Origin: Methylobacter sp.
Lineage (GTDB): Bacteria > Pseudomonadota > Gammaproteobacteria > Methylococcales > Methylomonadaceae
NCBI GenBank assembly: GCA_030699385.1
Contig: JAUYMY010000058.1
Location: 1-48,773, forward strand
DNA length: 48,773 nucleotides
Reading direction: 5' to 3'
The notes under the pieces are model-generated. The model saw nothing but the letters and a program-made list of their open reading frames with translations. It did no database searches and was not told the DNA's origin. This document shows positions 27,695 through 36,805 of the stretch, piece by piece (the first letter of the stretch is position 1; each line of letters opens with the position of its first letter). The position numbers and the translations under genes were made by a program.

Positions 27695-28397
27695 AAACTA
27701 TATCGGCTCGGCCTTGTTATTTGTCGGCATTTTCTCGACCGCGACCGTTGCCGGGCTGTTAATCCTATTGACCGCACCGCTGCCTTTTATCATCCGCTAC
27801 AACATTTCAAAGGCCTGGTGTTCTTTGGTTGTATGGATGTCCGCGTTTTTTTGCGGCCTGCGCTATGAGGTGGAAGGCATAGAAAATATTGACCCGCAGC
27901 AACCGGCGATTGTGTTGAGCAATCATCAATCGGCCTGGGAAACGCTGGCGTTACGGCATATTCTGCCGATGCAAAGCGTGTTGTTAAAACGCTCGTTGCT
28001 GATGTTCCCGATTTGGGGCTGGGCGCTGGGCGTGGTCAAATCCATCGCCATCGACAGAAACAACCAGCGTGCGGCCTTGCGCATTTTGCTGGAGAAAGGT
28101 ACGGTTTATTTAAACCAGGGCTTGTGGATAGTCATTTTTCCGGAAGGCACCCGAACCGCCGCCGGAGAAGTCAAAAAATTCAGCGCGGGCGGTGCCATGC
28201 TGGCGCAAAAAACCGGTTTTCCAATCATTCCGGTCGCGCACAATGCCGGTGATTTCTGGCCGCGTTACAGCTTTTTAAAATACCCCGGCGTGATCAAAGT
28301 AAAAATCGGCCCGGTTATCTCCAGCAAAAAACGCAAAGCCGCCGACATCAATGCCGAAGCCGAAGCCTGGATAGCTCAAGCGATAAAAGAACTTTAG
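27654..28397 (+). CDS. plsC: 1-acyl-sn-glycerol-3-phosphate acyltransferase family protein
   Basis: A 247-residue membrane-associated acyltransferase of phospholipid synthesis, PlsC family. The catalytic motif reads NHQSAWE (HX4E instead of HX4D, a known variant), and the substrate motif is FPEGTRT. There is a long hydrophobic N-terminal helix (about 17-45). I chose the ATG at 27654; a TTG four codons upstream is less likely. The overlap with gmhB implies co-transcription. Whether it makes phosphatidic acid or acylates another lysolipid cannot be told from sequence. Confidence 0.85.
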   Translation: MTQQPSSPQDLRPKNYIGSALLFVGIFSTATVAGLLILLTAPLPFIIRYNISKAWCSLVVWMSAFFCGLRYEVEGIENIDPQQPAIVLSNHQSAWETLALRHILPMQSVLLKRSLLMFPIWGWALGVVKSIAIDRNNQRAALRILLEKGTVYLNQGLWIVIFPEGTRTAAGEVKKFSAGGAMLAQKTGFPIIPVAHNAGDFWPRYSFLKYPGVIKVKIGPVISSKKRKAADINAEAEAWIAQAIKEL

Positions 28398-28448
28398 GCG
28401 AAAACCTTTTGCCATTCACTTAAACACAACACTTAACGGTAACACTCA

Positions 28449-28898
28449 ATGAAAAAACTATTACTCATTTCCCTATCGGCTTTATTGCTGACCGCTTGCA
28501 CCGATAAAAACCAGTATGAACAAACGGTACTGGAACAAATGCAGCTGGAAAAGGATGTTAAAGACTATAAATTATCGCCGGAACGCATGGCCAAATGTGT
28601 GGTGGATACCTCCTCGGCAAAAATGCCCGGCATTTTCGACCTCGATCCCAAGCGCCTAACTGCTTACCGCAACTATACAAGAATGTTGACACTGTCCTCG
28701 TCGAAAGACCCTAAAAAGACCCTTGAGGAATTGCGCACCGATTTCGGTTCGGCCAAAGATCTTGCCGAAGCCCACAGCAACTATACCGAGAGCATGATGG
28801 ACTGTATTTCTGCAGTCATCATCGAATCTGAAAAATCAGCCGAGCCTGAAAAAGAAGCAGAACCGAAAAAAGAAGAAAATAGCGCACCAAAACCGTAG
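28449..28898 (+). CDS. Predicted lipoprotein of unknown function
   Basis: A 149-residue protein with a lipoprotein signal peptide: MKKLLLISLSALLLTAC, with the lipobox LTAC and lipidated Cys17. The mature part is hydrophilic. It contains PGIFDLDPKRLTAYRNYTRMLTLSSSKDPKKT and a final Glu/Lys/Pro-rich tail (EPEKEAEPKKEEN), which may be disordered. I do not recognise a domain. Position downstream of the acyltransferase and upstream of uvrB gives no clear functional hint. Confidence 0.7.
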   Translation: MKKLLLISLSALLLTACTDKNQYEQTVLEQMQLEKDVKDYKLSPERMAKCVVDTSSAKMPGIFDLDPKRLTAYRNYTRMLTLSSSKDPKKTLEELRTDFGSAKDLAEAHSNYTESMMDCISAVIIESEKSAEPEKEAEPKKEENSAPKP

Positions 28899-28929
28899 TC
28901 ATTTACGCACATGATGCGTTGAATAAATC

Positions 28930-30942
28930 GTGAAAAAACCGTTCAAACTCCACAGCCGTTTCCAGCCCGCAGGCGACCAGCCTAGCGCGATTCAAGCCCT
29001 GGTCGAGGGCTTGAGTGATGGAGAAGTGCATCAGACCTTGCTCGGCGTGACCGGTTCCGGCAAAACTTTCACCATCGCCAATGTGATCAATCAGGTGCAG
29101 CGCCCGGCCATGATTATGGCGCCGAATAAAACGCTGGCCGCGCAGTTATACGGCGAAATGAAGGAGTTTTTCCCGGAAAACAGCGTCGAATATTTCGTCT
29201 CCTATTACGATTATTACCAGCCGGAAGCCTATGTTCCGGCCTCCGATACTTTCATCGACAAGGATGCGGCGATCAACGAGCATATTGAGCAAATGCGCTT
29301 GTCGGCGACCAAGGCGCTAATCGAGCGCCACGATACCATCGTCGTTGCCACGGTTTCGGCGATTTACGGTTTGGGCGAGCCGGAATCGTATTTCAAAATG
29401 GTGCTGCATCTGGTCAAAGGTGACATGATTAACCAGCGCGACATCCTGCGGCGGCTGGCGGAAATGCAATACACCCGCAACGACATCGACCTGCGCCGGG
29501 CGACTTACCGGGTGCGCGGCGAGGTCATCGACGTGTTCCCGGCCGAATCGGACAGCGAAGCGTTGCGAATAGAACTGTTCGATGACGAAGTGGAACGCTT
29601 GTCATTATTCGACCCGCTGACCGGCGAGATTATCCGGCGGCTGCAGCGTTATACCATTTACCCGAAAAGCCATTACGTCACGCCGCGAGAGCAATTATTG
29701 GAAGCGGTTGAAGCCATCAAAATTGAACTTAAAGAACGCCTGGAGCAATTGCGCGCGCTGGATAAACTGGTCGAAGCGCAGCGGCTGGAGCAGCGGACGC
29801 TGTTCGATATCGAGATGATACTGGAGGTCGGCTATTGCTCCGGTATCGAAAACTATTCCCGCTACCTGTCCGGCCGAAGCGCAGGCGAATCACCGCCGAC
29901 GATGTTCGATTATTTGCGCGACAATGCGCTGGTGATTATCGACGAAAGCCACGTCGCCGTGCCGCAGATCGGCGCGATGTACAAAGGCGACAGATCGCGC
30001 AAGGAAACGCTGGTCGAATACGGTTTCCGGCTGCCTTCCGCGCTGGATAACCGCCCGTTGATGTTTAATGAGTTTGAATTGAGAGCGCCGCAACGGATTT
30101 ATGTGTCGGCAACGCCGGGGCCCTACGAACGTGAGCATTCCGGCGTATTTGCCGAGCAAGTGGTCAGGCCAACCGGTTTGCTTGACCCGGTCGTCGAAGT
30201 GCGTCCGGCCACCACACAGATCGATGATTTGCTGTCGGAAATCAACAAGCGCGTGGCGGTCAAAGAGCGGGTGTTGGTAACCACGCTGACCAAGCGGATG
30301 TCCGAAGATTTGACTGAATATTTAATGGAACACGGGGTGAAAGTGCGCTACCTGCATTCCGACATCGATACCGTGGAACGGGTCGAGATCATCCGCGATT
30401 TGCGGCTGGGGCAATTCGACGTGCTGGTCGGCATCAACCTGTTGCGCGAAGGGCTGGACATACCGGAAGTATCGCTGGTTGCGATACTGGACGCCGACAA
30501 GGAAGGCTTCCTGCGTTCGGTCGTGTCGCTGGTGCAGACCATCGGCCGGGCAGCGCGAAATGTCAACGGCAAGGCTATTTTGTACGGCGATAAAATCACC
30601 AAATCAATGCAGCAGGCGATAGACGAAACCGACCGTCGCCGTGAAAAACAGCACCTGTTTAATATCGAGCATCATATCGAGCCGACCACCATTTTCAAGT
30701 CGGTCACCGATATTATGGAAGTTTCAATACCCGGTGCAGGTAAAGTCAGCGCCGCCAAATTGTTGGACAAAGTCGCTGAATTTCCGTCCGACTATAAAGC
30801 GGCCATGACGCCCAAACAGGCCAGCAAGAAACTGAAACAGCTGGAAGACGCGATGTATCAACATGCAAAAAATCTTGAATTTGAGCAGGCGGCGAAGATT
30901 CGGGATGAGATTAAGGTTTTGCAGGAGTTGATGTTGGTGTAG
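28930..30942 (+). CDS. uvrB: Excinuclease ABC subunit B
   Basis: UvrB is the damage-verifying helicase-like subunit of nucleotide excision repair. The 670 residues start at a GTG and show Walker [11 protein letters not shown] (about 40-49), the beta-hairpin region [19 protein letters not shown], helicase motifs including [10 protein letters not shown] and [33 protein letters not shown], and QTIGRAARN. The C-terminal UVR motif ([20 protein letters not shown]) binds UvrC. No clear LexA box is visible upstream. The stop codon lies inside a palindromic repeat. Confidence 0.97.
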   Translation: MKKPFKLHSRFQPAGDQPSAIQALVEGLSDGEVHQTLLGVTGSGKTFTIANVINQVQRPAMIMAPNKTLAAQLYGEMKEFFPENSVEYFVSYYDYYQPEAYVPASDTFIDKDAAINEHIEQMRLSATKALIERHDTIVVATVSAIYGLGEPESYFKMVLHLVKGDMINQRDILRRLAEMQYTRNDIDLRRATYRVRGEVIDVFPAESDSEALRIELFDDEVERLSLFDPLTGEIIRRLQRYTIYPKSHYVTPREQLLEAVEAIKIELKERLEQLRALDKLVEAQRLEQRTLFDIEMILEVGYCSGIENYSRYLSGRSAGESPPTMFDYLRDNALVIIDESHVAVPQIGAMYKGDRSRKETLVEYGFRLPSALDNRPLMFNEFELRAPQRIYVSATPGPYEREHSGVFAEQVVRPTGLLDPVVEVRPATTQIDDLLSEINKRVAVKERVLVTTLTKRMSEDLTEYLMEHGVKVRYLHSDIDTVERVEIIRDLRLGQFDVLVGINLLREGLDIPEVSLVAILDADKEGFLRSVVSLVQTIGRAARNVNGKAILYGDKITKSMQQAIDETDRRREKQHLFNIEHHIEPTTIFKSVTDIMEVSIPGAGKVSAAKLLDKVAEFPSDYKAAMTPKQASKKLKQLEDAMYQHAKNLEFEQAAKIRDEIKVLQELMLV

Positions 30943-31016
30943 GTTTGGCAACATCTTTTCGTTGCCCAACGTTTTGCGCATGTTGATGTCGGGCATAAAC
31001 AGCATGTACGACCTAC
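30939..31016. repeat. Palindromic repeat overlapping the end of uvrB
   Basis: Outer arms GTAGGT and ACCTAC enclose a hairpin GTTTGGCAAC / GTTGCCCAAC and further short inverted pieces. The left arm contains the uvrB stop TAG. This is a REP-doublet type element inserted exactly at the gene end. Confidence 0.65.
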
Positions 31017-31041
31017 GGGACTTAATCATCGCAAAATGTTT

Positions 31042-31064
31042 CGGACGGGCAGCATGCCCCGTCC
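31042..31064. repeat. GC-rich hairpin downstream of uvrB
   Basis: CGGACGGGC and GCCCCGTCCG pair around a short AGCAT loop. No T-run follows. It appears to belong to the same series of dispersed hairpins as its neighbours. Confidence 0.5.
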
Positions 31065-31157
31065 GGCTTGGGTGTCGAAGATGGAACGCTGTAACGCGGA
31101 TTTCGCGCAGCAAACCGCCACACACGCACAACGTCGATGACAGTCAATCGAAGTTGT

Positions 31158-31184
31158 GGTGGATTGCCTAACGGCGAATCCACC
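31158..31184. repeat. GGTGGATT inverted repeat
   Basis: GGTGGATT and AATCCACC pair across an 11-base spacer. It is a dispersed-repeat type seen in several proteobacteria. I see no gene between uvrB and 31217 other than these three repeat elements. Confidence 0.55.
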
Positions 31185-31217
31185 CTACAGCCCTATAAAA
31201 CTTTGAAATTAAAACTC

Positions 31218-31799
31218 ATGCCTGAATATAAAAGCATAATAGATAAACAAGCCATTATAAAAACACAGAACTGGGGCGTTGTATTTTGTCGCAATAAGGA
31301 AGTAAAGGACACCGTTCCTCTTCATAGATGGTTTTGGTTTTGCTTCCTAGAAATTTTATTTGGTGAGGAGCTGCTTGAAAACTTGATAATGACATCAGGG
31401 AACAGTGGAATAGATGATCCAAACCGAAAATCCGGAGAACCGCTCTCATTAAGCTTGCACATTCCAAGTGGAATTTTTTCAAATTTTTGTCACAACCAAC
31501 TTGTTGATTTGCTCTACTACAAATTCTTCGAGCAGTACAAGCTCTTAGAGCAAGACGACTCGGAGCAAAAACCATACATGAACGAAAAAACAGGAACTTT
31601 GGAGCTCTCTGGATTCAAATTTCGCTTTGTTAAACATAAACTCTGCCACATTATTGCATTTCGTCGCGTCTATCAAACCACAGCCTTAATATTAAATGCA
31701 GCCGTTGATTTGATAATATGGTGGATCTGGCGTGATTTGCAATTGACCATCATTGTAGGTTTAGCACTCGAATCCATAAGACGATTATTCAAGCTATGA
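31218..31799 (+). CDS. Hypothetical protein, possible C-terminal membrane segments
   Basis: A 193-residue protein I do not recognise. The ATG at 31218 (MPEYKSIIDKQAIIKTQNWG) is chosen because upstream in-frame codons run through repeat sequence. The C-terminal 45 residues are hydrophobic (TTALILNAAVDLIIWWIW and LTIIVGLALESI), suggesting two membrane helices or a hairpin. The rest is charged. Its base composition is more AT-rich than that of uvrB, and it is bounded by palindromic repeats on both sides, which points to an acquired gene. Confidence 0.5.
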   Translation: MPEYKSIIDKQAIIKTQNWGVVFCRNKEVKDTVPLHRWFWFCFLEILFGEELLENLIMTSGNSGIDDPNRKSGEPLSLSLHIPSGIFSNFCHNQLVDLLYYKFFEQYKLLEQDDSEQKPYMNEKTGTLELSGFKFRFVKHKLCHIIAFRRVYQTTALILNAAVDLIIWWIWRDLQLTIIVGLALESIRRLFKL

Positions 31800-31808
31800 A
31801 CATAGCGC

Positions 31809-31886
31809 GTAGGATGGGTAGAACGCAGTGAAACCCATCACATTGGCAATGCCTGATGCGTTTCGTTATCACTTTACCCATCCTAC
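31809..31886. repeat. GTAGGATGGGTA inverted repeat element
   Basis: GTAGGATGGGTA and TACCCATCCTAC form perfect 12-bp ends of a 78-base element, with looser pairing inside. It is another dispersed palindromic element. An open frame crossing it on the plus strand is not a gene. Confidence 0.7.
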
Positions 31887-32021
31887 CACACTTGAAAAAT
31901 CCCCAAAAAACATCTATCCCAAATCAACCCCAAATTCACAATCTCCAATCCCCGCCCAATCCACCGGCGACATGCCCAAGTATTTCCTGCTGCGCATTAT
32001 CATTACCTATTACATTTGGTA

Positions 32022-32480
32022 TTAGGTAAAAAAATAAAGAGTTGCGCTTAGCGAACTGATGATAAGTGCAATACGGATTCCAGTTATGATTTTAGATGAT
32101 TCATCCAGTTCAATCCGTCGTTCTCGAGCCGTGGTGACTGCGCGTAACGCGGCAATATGCGCCTTGTGCGAAAGATACCACGATAAGCCAATGGCCACTG
32201 CCATGCTGCTCCAGAAAAAAATAATTTCAGCTGTTCTCTTATGCAGGTGAAAAACCTCCTCAAGGATATGTCCAGTTATCGATTCAAAAAACTCAAACAG
32301 CAAATGCAAACCATGTCCGAGCACCGCGAGCACATGTCCGAGTAGCGACAAAAGAGTATCGCCAAACAGGAACAAAGTAGGGATGCCCAATATGATAGAA
32401 ACGGTAACACTACCCAGAAAGCTATTTAAGGCGCTAGCGTGAGCAGTCAGCCATGTTATAAATAATTCAAATTTTTTCAT
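32022..32480 (-). CDS. Hypothetical membrane protein
   Basis: A 152-residue protein with three probable membrane helices: NSFLGSVTVSIILGIPTLFLFGD (as about residues 17-40), AEIIFFWSSMAVAIGLSWYL, and ITGIRIALIISSLSATLYFF at the C-terminus. A His-rich stretch (LGHGLHLL, HLHKRTAE) lies between the first two. The ATG at 32480 has GAGGA upstream; an earlier ATG adds eight residues. I do not recognise a family. It follows murF on the same strand after 109 bases and may be transcribed with it. Confidence 0.55.
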   Translation of the reverse strand: MKKFELFITWLTAHASALNSFLGSVTVSIILGIPTLFLFGDTLLSLLGHVLAVLGHGLHLLFEFFESITGHILEEVFHLHKRTAEIIFFWSSMAVAIGLSWYLSHKAHIAALRAVTTARERRIELDESSKIITGIRIALIISSLSATLYFFT

Positions 32481-32589
32481 GATGTTTTCCTCGCAATTTG
32501 GCATTTAACGGATTAATGAAACGATTGCAAAAAATCATAAGGTAGATAGAGATGAGCACACTGTTCCCGATGCTGCACAAGGGCACAGG

Positions 32590-33945
32590 CTAGTGGTTAT
32601 GATGCAAAAGTTCCGCGACAACTCTTTCCATCGCCATGCAACGCGAGCCTTTAATCAAAACATTCACGCCTGACTTAAGCAGCGGAAATAGGGCTTCTAC
32701 CAAAGTATGCTCGTCGGGCAAATGCTGAGCGCCTTCCCCAAAACTAGCCGCAGCAAGACCGGCTACCTCACCTATCGTGAAAACTTCCTCAACCCCCATT
32801 ATGCGCGCCACCTTTCCGGCCCAGTTGTGCCAAGTATCACTATCATTGCCTAGTTCAACCATATCACCCAACACCAGTATTTTTTTGCCAGGCATGGTTG
32901 CCAAGGTATTCAATGCCGCCGCCAACGACGAGGGATTGGCGTTATAGGTATCGTCGATGATGTGCGCACCGCCTGCGCCAAATCGGGACTGCAGGCGCCC
33001 CGCTACCGGCTGCATGCTCTCCAAACCTACTGCAATCGTGTCCGGCTCAATGTCTAGCGCCAGACAGGCCGCTGCCGCCGCCATGGCATTTAGGGCGTTA
33101 TGGCTGCCCATGAGGTGCAATCGGATTTTGATTCGCCCCCACAATGACTCGATGGTCAGGTCGCCGCCGTCGAATCGGGGCTGCCATTTGCCCCGCACAT
33201 CCACGCCTGACTTGAATCCAAAGTGTATACACAGCCCGTCGTTGCCTACCAGTTGGCGCCAGATTGCTAGGCATTCATCGTCACCGTTCAACACGGCGAT
33301 GCCATTGCCAGTCATTGCTGAAAAGACCTCACCGTTAGCACGGGCGGCACCCTCGCACCCGCCGAACCCGGCTAGATGATCCAACCCGGCGTTAGTAATC
33401 ACCGCAATATCCGGTTTTGCCATTTCACTGAGAGCAGCGATCTCACCATAGCCGTTGGCTCCCAATTCAAGGACGGCGGCACGATGCTGCGAATTCAAGC
33501 GGAACAAGCTCAGCGGCACGCCGAGTGCATTGTTCTGGCTGCCATGCGTTGCCAGTACCGCGTCACCATACCGCTGCCGCAAAATCGCAGTAATCATTTC
33601 CTTGACGGTGGTCTTGCCATTACTGCCGAGTACGGCGAATACCGGCAATTGGAAACCTTGTCGCCAAGCTGCAGCCAACCGGCCCAGAGCAGGAACAGTA
33701 TCTTCTGCAATTAAAAGCGGTAACGAAGTCGGCATGGGGCGAGATACCAAGGCAGCCACAGCGCCACCGACCTGGGCTTCATCAAGATAATCGTGTCCAT
33801 CGTAATGCGCACCTTTCAGCGCGACAAACAATGAGCTAGGATTTAAGCGGCGCGAATCGATTTCGATTCCGGAAAACGCGATATCCCGGCCCAACAATTC
33901 TGCGCCAGACCAACGTGCGGCATCGGATAAGCGAGCATGGATCAT
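32590..33945 (-). CDS. murF: UDP-MurNAc-tripeptide-D-Ala-D-Ala ligase
   Basis: MurF adds D-Ala-D-Ala to the UDP-muramoyl tripeptide in the cytoplasm, the last soluble step of peptidoglycan precursor synthesis. The 451 residues have an N-terminal domain (FSGIEIDSRRLNPSSLFVALKG), the ATP site GSNGKTTVKEMI (about 108-119), NNALGVPLSLFRL and DTYNANPSSLAAAL. GAGG lies upstream of the ATG. MurF normally sits in the dcw cluster with other division and wall genes. Here it follows bioD and has no such neighbour, so it may be a second copy. Confidence 0.92.
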   Translation of the reverse strand: MIHARLSDAARWSGAELLGRDIAFSGIEIDSRRLNPSSLFVALKGAHYDGHDYLDEAQVGGAVAALVSRPMPTSLPLLIAEDTVPALGRLAAAWRQGFQLPVFAVLGSNGKTTVKEMITAILRQRYGDAVLATHGSQNNALGVPLSLFRLNSQHRAAVLELGANGYGEIAALSEMAKPDIAVITNAGLDHLAGFGGCEGAARANGEVFSAMTGNGIAVLNGDDECLAIWRQLVGNDGLCIHFGFKSGVDVRGKWQPRFDGGDLTIESLWGRIKIRLHLMGSHNALNAMAAAAACLALDIEPDTIAVGLESMQPVAGRLQSRFGAGGAHIIDDTYNANPSSLAAALNTLATMPGKKILVLGDMVELGNDSDTWHNWAGKVARIMGVEEVFTIGEVAGLAAASFGEGAQHLPDEHTLVEALFPLLKSGVNVLIKGSRCMAMERVVAELLHHNH

Positions 33946-33985
33946 GGCAATGGCTCCTCAAAAATAGAAAGTGTCCAATGCGGAC

Positions 33986-34705
33986 TCAAGGCATCCAGTT
34001 ATCTGCTAGACGCTCAGCCAAGTTTTTCAGCACGGAGTTCGCTAATATCAATTCGGATTCGTCATCGCCTGTCTCAAAATGACCGGTCACCAGTACCGGC
34101 TCACCGAGCCAACGTGACAGTTCTGCCGCATTGTCCATTTGCGGATCGACAGCCGGTGCAACCTGATTCAACACCACTCCCGCCAGCGTCAGGCCGCGTC
34201 GCTTTATTGCCTCCACGGCCAATAAAGTCTGACCAATAGTACCCAAACGATCCGCAGCCACTAATAACACCGGTAACGACAGCGCAACAGCTAGATCCGC
34301 ATTAAGCACACCTGAGGCCAAGGGTGAATAGAATCCTCCCGCGCCTTCCACCAACAGAAAGTCGCTCTCTGTCACACCTTGACGGCAGGCAGCGCTTACT
34401 TCCTCCAGTGTCAAACTTTTTCCTACCAGAGCCGCCGCCCGTTCCGGCGATAGCGCCGATTCGAACCGGTAAGGGCAGATGATTGTTAGCAGTTCATCGC
34501 TTTTGGCTGCAGCCTGCAAGGTAACGGCATCTTCTGGGATCAGGCCAGCATCACCTAGCTGACAACCGGATTCCACCGGTTTGCGCGGACGTACCACCCG
34601 TCCGCGATCATTGAGAAGATGCGCCAAGATTGCGGTAATCCGGGTTTTGCCAACGCCGGTATCGGTACCGGTCACGAATAATCCGCAGTTAATGAATTTA
34701 GACAT
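33986..34705 (-). CDS. bioD: Dethiobiotin synthetase
   Basis: BioD closes the ureido ring of biotin by an ATP-dependent carboxylation of diaminopelargonic acid. The 239 residues begin with the P-loop VTGTDTGVGKT (about 12-22). The segments RPRKPVESGC, PYRFESALSPERAA and LLVEGAGGFYSPL are typical. It lies 28 bases after cysN and 40 bases before murF on the same strand; no other biotin gene is nearby. Co-transcription with sulfur genes could reflect the sulfur needed in the next biotin step, but that is speculation. Confidence 0.93.
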   Translation of the reverse strand: MSKFINCGLFVTGTDTGVGKTRITAILAHLLNDRGRVVRPRKPVESGCQLGDAGLIPEDAVTLQAAAKSDELLTIICPYRFESALSPERAAALVGKSLTLEEVSAACRQGVTESDFLLVEGAGGFYSPLASGVLNADLAVALSLPVLLVAADRLGTIGQTLLAVEAIKRRGLTLAGVVLNQVAPAVDPQMDNAAELSRWLGEPVLVTGHFETGDDESELILANSVLKNLAERLADNWMP

Positions 34706-34733
34706 TAGAAATTACCTGATTGTTTAGGGATGC

Positions 34734-36359
34734 TCAGTGAATTAAACCGTGATGCTTCAATGCCGCATGAATATCATCAACGCTAAATTGGTCGACATCA
34801 AACGTCACATCGGCTTGCATCGGCTTAGGATTCAGACATAAACATAACAAACCGGCATACTTGATTGCAGCCAGTAAATCGTCATTACCCTGCTCCAGAA
34901 TGGTGACGGCATGACCGGTATCGAATAATTTCCGTTCCAGATGATAAGCCGTCTGTTTGGCGTTACAGCCGCTCAAGGCGATGATAGAGGCGGTCTGTCC
35001 GAAACGAGTATTACGCTCTTGGGCAGTAACCGGCGACCAGTCCTCTTCGCTGGCGTCACCGGTGATCATGCCAGCACCGACGGTGACATTAGTCAGGCGG
35101 TCGATAATGATAAACGCACCGGTGCCTTTATTGCGTTGGTACGGATCAAACACTAACGGGGCATTCAGCGCAACGGTGCAGTGGCCGATTTCATTGAGTT
35201 TTAGCTCGTTGGCATCGTGGTGCTCCAGCGTATTGACGTCAATGCGGTGATGCAGCATCGACACCGCGCCGGAAACGCTACGCGTCCCCAGCTTAATCAC
35301 ATATTGCCGCCACGGCGTCATGGCCTGCTCTGCCATCCAGACCAGATTGGCTTTGAATTTATCGGCAACAGTCGGTGGATTGGTTTGCTTACCGATAATC
35401 ACGTCGCCGCGACTGACGTCAATTTCGTCTTCCAACGTTAAGGTCACAGCCATAGCGGCAAAAGCCCGTTCCAACTCGTTGTCATAAGTGACGATAGACT
35501 TGATCTTACTGGATTTGCCGGACGGCAACGCAGTAATAACGTCGCCTTTTTGGAACACGCCAGAAGCTACCGTACCGCAAAAGCCGCGAAAATCCAGATT
35601 GGGGCGGTTAACGTATTGCACCGGAAATCGGGCGTCGGCAAAGTTGCGATCATCGGCAATTTCGATGCAGTTGAGCAGTTCCATCATCGCCATGCCGCTA
35701 AACCACGGCATGTTGGCACTGGGATTGACAACGTTGTCGCCATCCAAAGCCGACATCGGAATGAAATGCACATCGTGTAAATCCAATGTTTTGATAAACG
35801 CTAAATAGTCATCCTGTATTTTGCGGAATGTTTCTTCGCTGTAACCGACCAAATCCATTTTATTGATGGCGACGATAATGTGTTTGATACCTAGCAACGA
35901 GACAATAAAGCTGTGCCGTTTGGTCTGGGTTTGCACGCCGTAGCGGGCGTCGATCAAAATTACCGCCAAGTCGCAGGTAGAAGCGCCGGTGGCCATGTTG
36001 CGAGTATATTGCTCATGCCCCGGCGTGTCGGCGATGATGAATTTACGCGTCGAGGTCGAAAAATAACGGTAAGCGACATCAATAGTGATACCTTGCTCAC
36101 GCTCGGCTTGCAAGCCGTCGACCAGCAAAGCCAAATCGATTTTGCCAGCGCCGGTGGTGCCCGACTTGACGCTATCAGCTTGGACTGCCGCCAATTGGTC
36201 TTCGTAAATCATTTTTGAGTCGTGTAGCAAGCGGCCAATCAAGGTGCTTTTGCCGTCGTCGACATTGCCACAGGTTAAAAAGCGTAACAGCTCCTTACGT
36301 TCGTGCTGGGCTAGGTAGGCGTCAATGTCGGTGCTAATGAGGTCAGATTGGTGAGACAT
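34734..36359 (-). CDS. cysN: Sulfate adenylyltransferase GTPase subunit with degenerate APS-kinase-like tail
   Basis: CysN drives sulfate activation by GTP hydrolysis together with CysD. The 541 residues show the G1 motif [19 protein letters not shown] (about 29-47), G3 [17 protein letters not shown] and G4 NKMD, followed by beta-barrel domains to about 450. The remaining 85-90 residues are an addition that resembles the APS kinase domain of CysNC fusions ([34 protein letters not shown]). The P-loop has decayed (SGCNAKQT) and much of the domain is missing, so kinase activity is unlikely. It is separated from cysD by a four-helix-bundle gene. Confidence 0.92.
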   Translation of the reverse strand: MSHQSDLISTDIDAYLAQHERKELLRFLTCGNVDDGKSTLIGRLLHDSKMIYEDQLAAVQADSVKSGTTGAGKIDLALLVDGLQAEREQGITIDVAYRYFSTSTRKFIIADTPGHEQYTRNMATGASTCDLAVILIDARYGVQTQTKRHSFIVSLLGIKHIIVAINKMDLVGYSEETFRKIQDDYLAFIKTLDLHDVHFIPMSALDGDNVVNPSANMPWFSGMAMMELLNCIEIADDRNFADARFPVQYVNRPNLDFRGFCGTVASGVFQKGDVITALPSGKSSKIKSIVTYDNELERAFAAMAVTLTLEDEIDVSRGDVIIGKQTNPPTVADKFKANLVWMAEQAMTPWRQYVIKLGTRSVSGAVSMLHHRIDVNTLEHHDANELKLNEIGHCTVALNAPLVFDPYQRNKGTGAFIIIDRLTNVTVGAGMITGDASEEDWSPVTAQERNTRFGQTASIIALSGCNAKQTAYHLERKLFDTGHAVTILEQGNDDLLAAIKYAGLLCLCLNPKPMQADVTFDVDQFSVDDIHAALKHHGLIH

Positions 36360-36385
36360 GGGATTTTTTCCTGAAAAATTAGGTT

Positions 36386-36404
36386 AAAGGCGCAAGGCAA
36401 AAGG
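36386..36404 (-). repeat. CCTTNNG heptads, left of the four-helix-bundle gene
   Basis: Read on the minus strand this is CCTTTTG-CCTTGCG-CCTTT, three heptad-like units. A related 19-bp stretch lies at 36778-36796 in opposite orientation, 17 of 19 positions agreeing. Together they bracket the gene at 36429-36770. Confidence 0.6.
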
Positions 36405-36428
36405 TAGTTATTATCGTTAGGCCTAGGT

Positions 36429-36770
36429 TCAAGTTGTTCTTGATTTAATGAGAGCCGCAAGCATTTTTGATAATTGTTCTGCTTCGTTTTTCCAAGCAAA
36501 ACCGGTATCTTTAGCGATATAGCCAATTTCCATACCTATATAAATTTGAGTACGCAATTCTCCGCGCGAGCCTTTTGCATAATAAAAAAATTTAACCGAA
36601 TCTTTGTCACTGTTACGTTCAAATTCTTCGGCAATATTGCTGGGTACAGATAGACTACTTCGTGTAATCTGATCTTTAAACCCGTAATCCTTGCAACCAT
36701 AAAGCCCTTTATAGATTTCAACCGATAACCGGCAAGATCGTTTCCATACTTCCAAGTCTTCAAAACGCAT
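36429..36770 (-). CDS. Four-helix-bundle protein (23S rRNA intervening-sequence protein family)
   Basis: A 113-residue protein of the S23/IVP four-helix-bundle family. Such genes are found inside 23S rRNA intervening sequences and often as single genes within operons; their role is not established. Typical segments are RFEDLEVWKRSCRLSVEIYK, FKDQITRSSLSVPSNIAEE and GSRGELRTQIYIG. Here it lies between cysD and cysN on the same strand, 35 bases after cysD. It is more AT-rich than its neighbours and flanked by inverted heptad repeats, which suggests a separate arrival. Confidence 0.92.
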   Translation of the reverse strand: MRFEDLEVWKRSCRLSVEIYKGLYGCKDYGFKDQITRSSLSVPSNIAEEFERNSDKDSVKFFYYAKGSRGELRTQIYIGMEIGYIAKDTGFAWKNEAEQLSKMLAALIKSRTT

Positions 36771-36777
36771 ACTTTAT

Positions 36778-36796
36778 CCTTTAGCCTTGTGCCTTT
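36778..36796 (+). repeat. CCTTNNG heptads, right of the four-helix-bundle gene
   Basis: CCTTTAG-CCTTGTG-CCTTT continues into CGCCTG. It is the inverted partner of the stretch at 36386-36404. It occupies most of the 35-bp gap between cysD and the four-helix-bundle gene. Confidence 0.6.
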
Positions 36797-36805
36797 CGCC
36801 TGCTT

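Noticed and set aside
28899..28929. A LexA (SOS) box before uvrB
   Set aside because: No CTG-N10-CAG type palindrome could be found in the gap or directly upstream.
31828..32025. A 65-codon plus-strand frame after the orphan gene at 31218
   Set aside because: It begins inside a palindromic repeat and shows no protein-like organisation.
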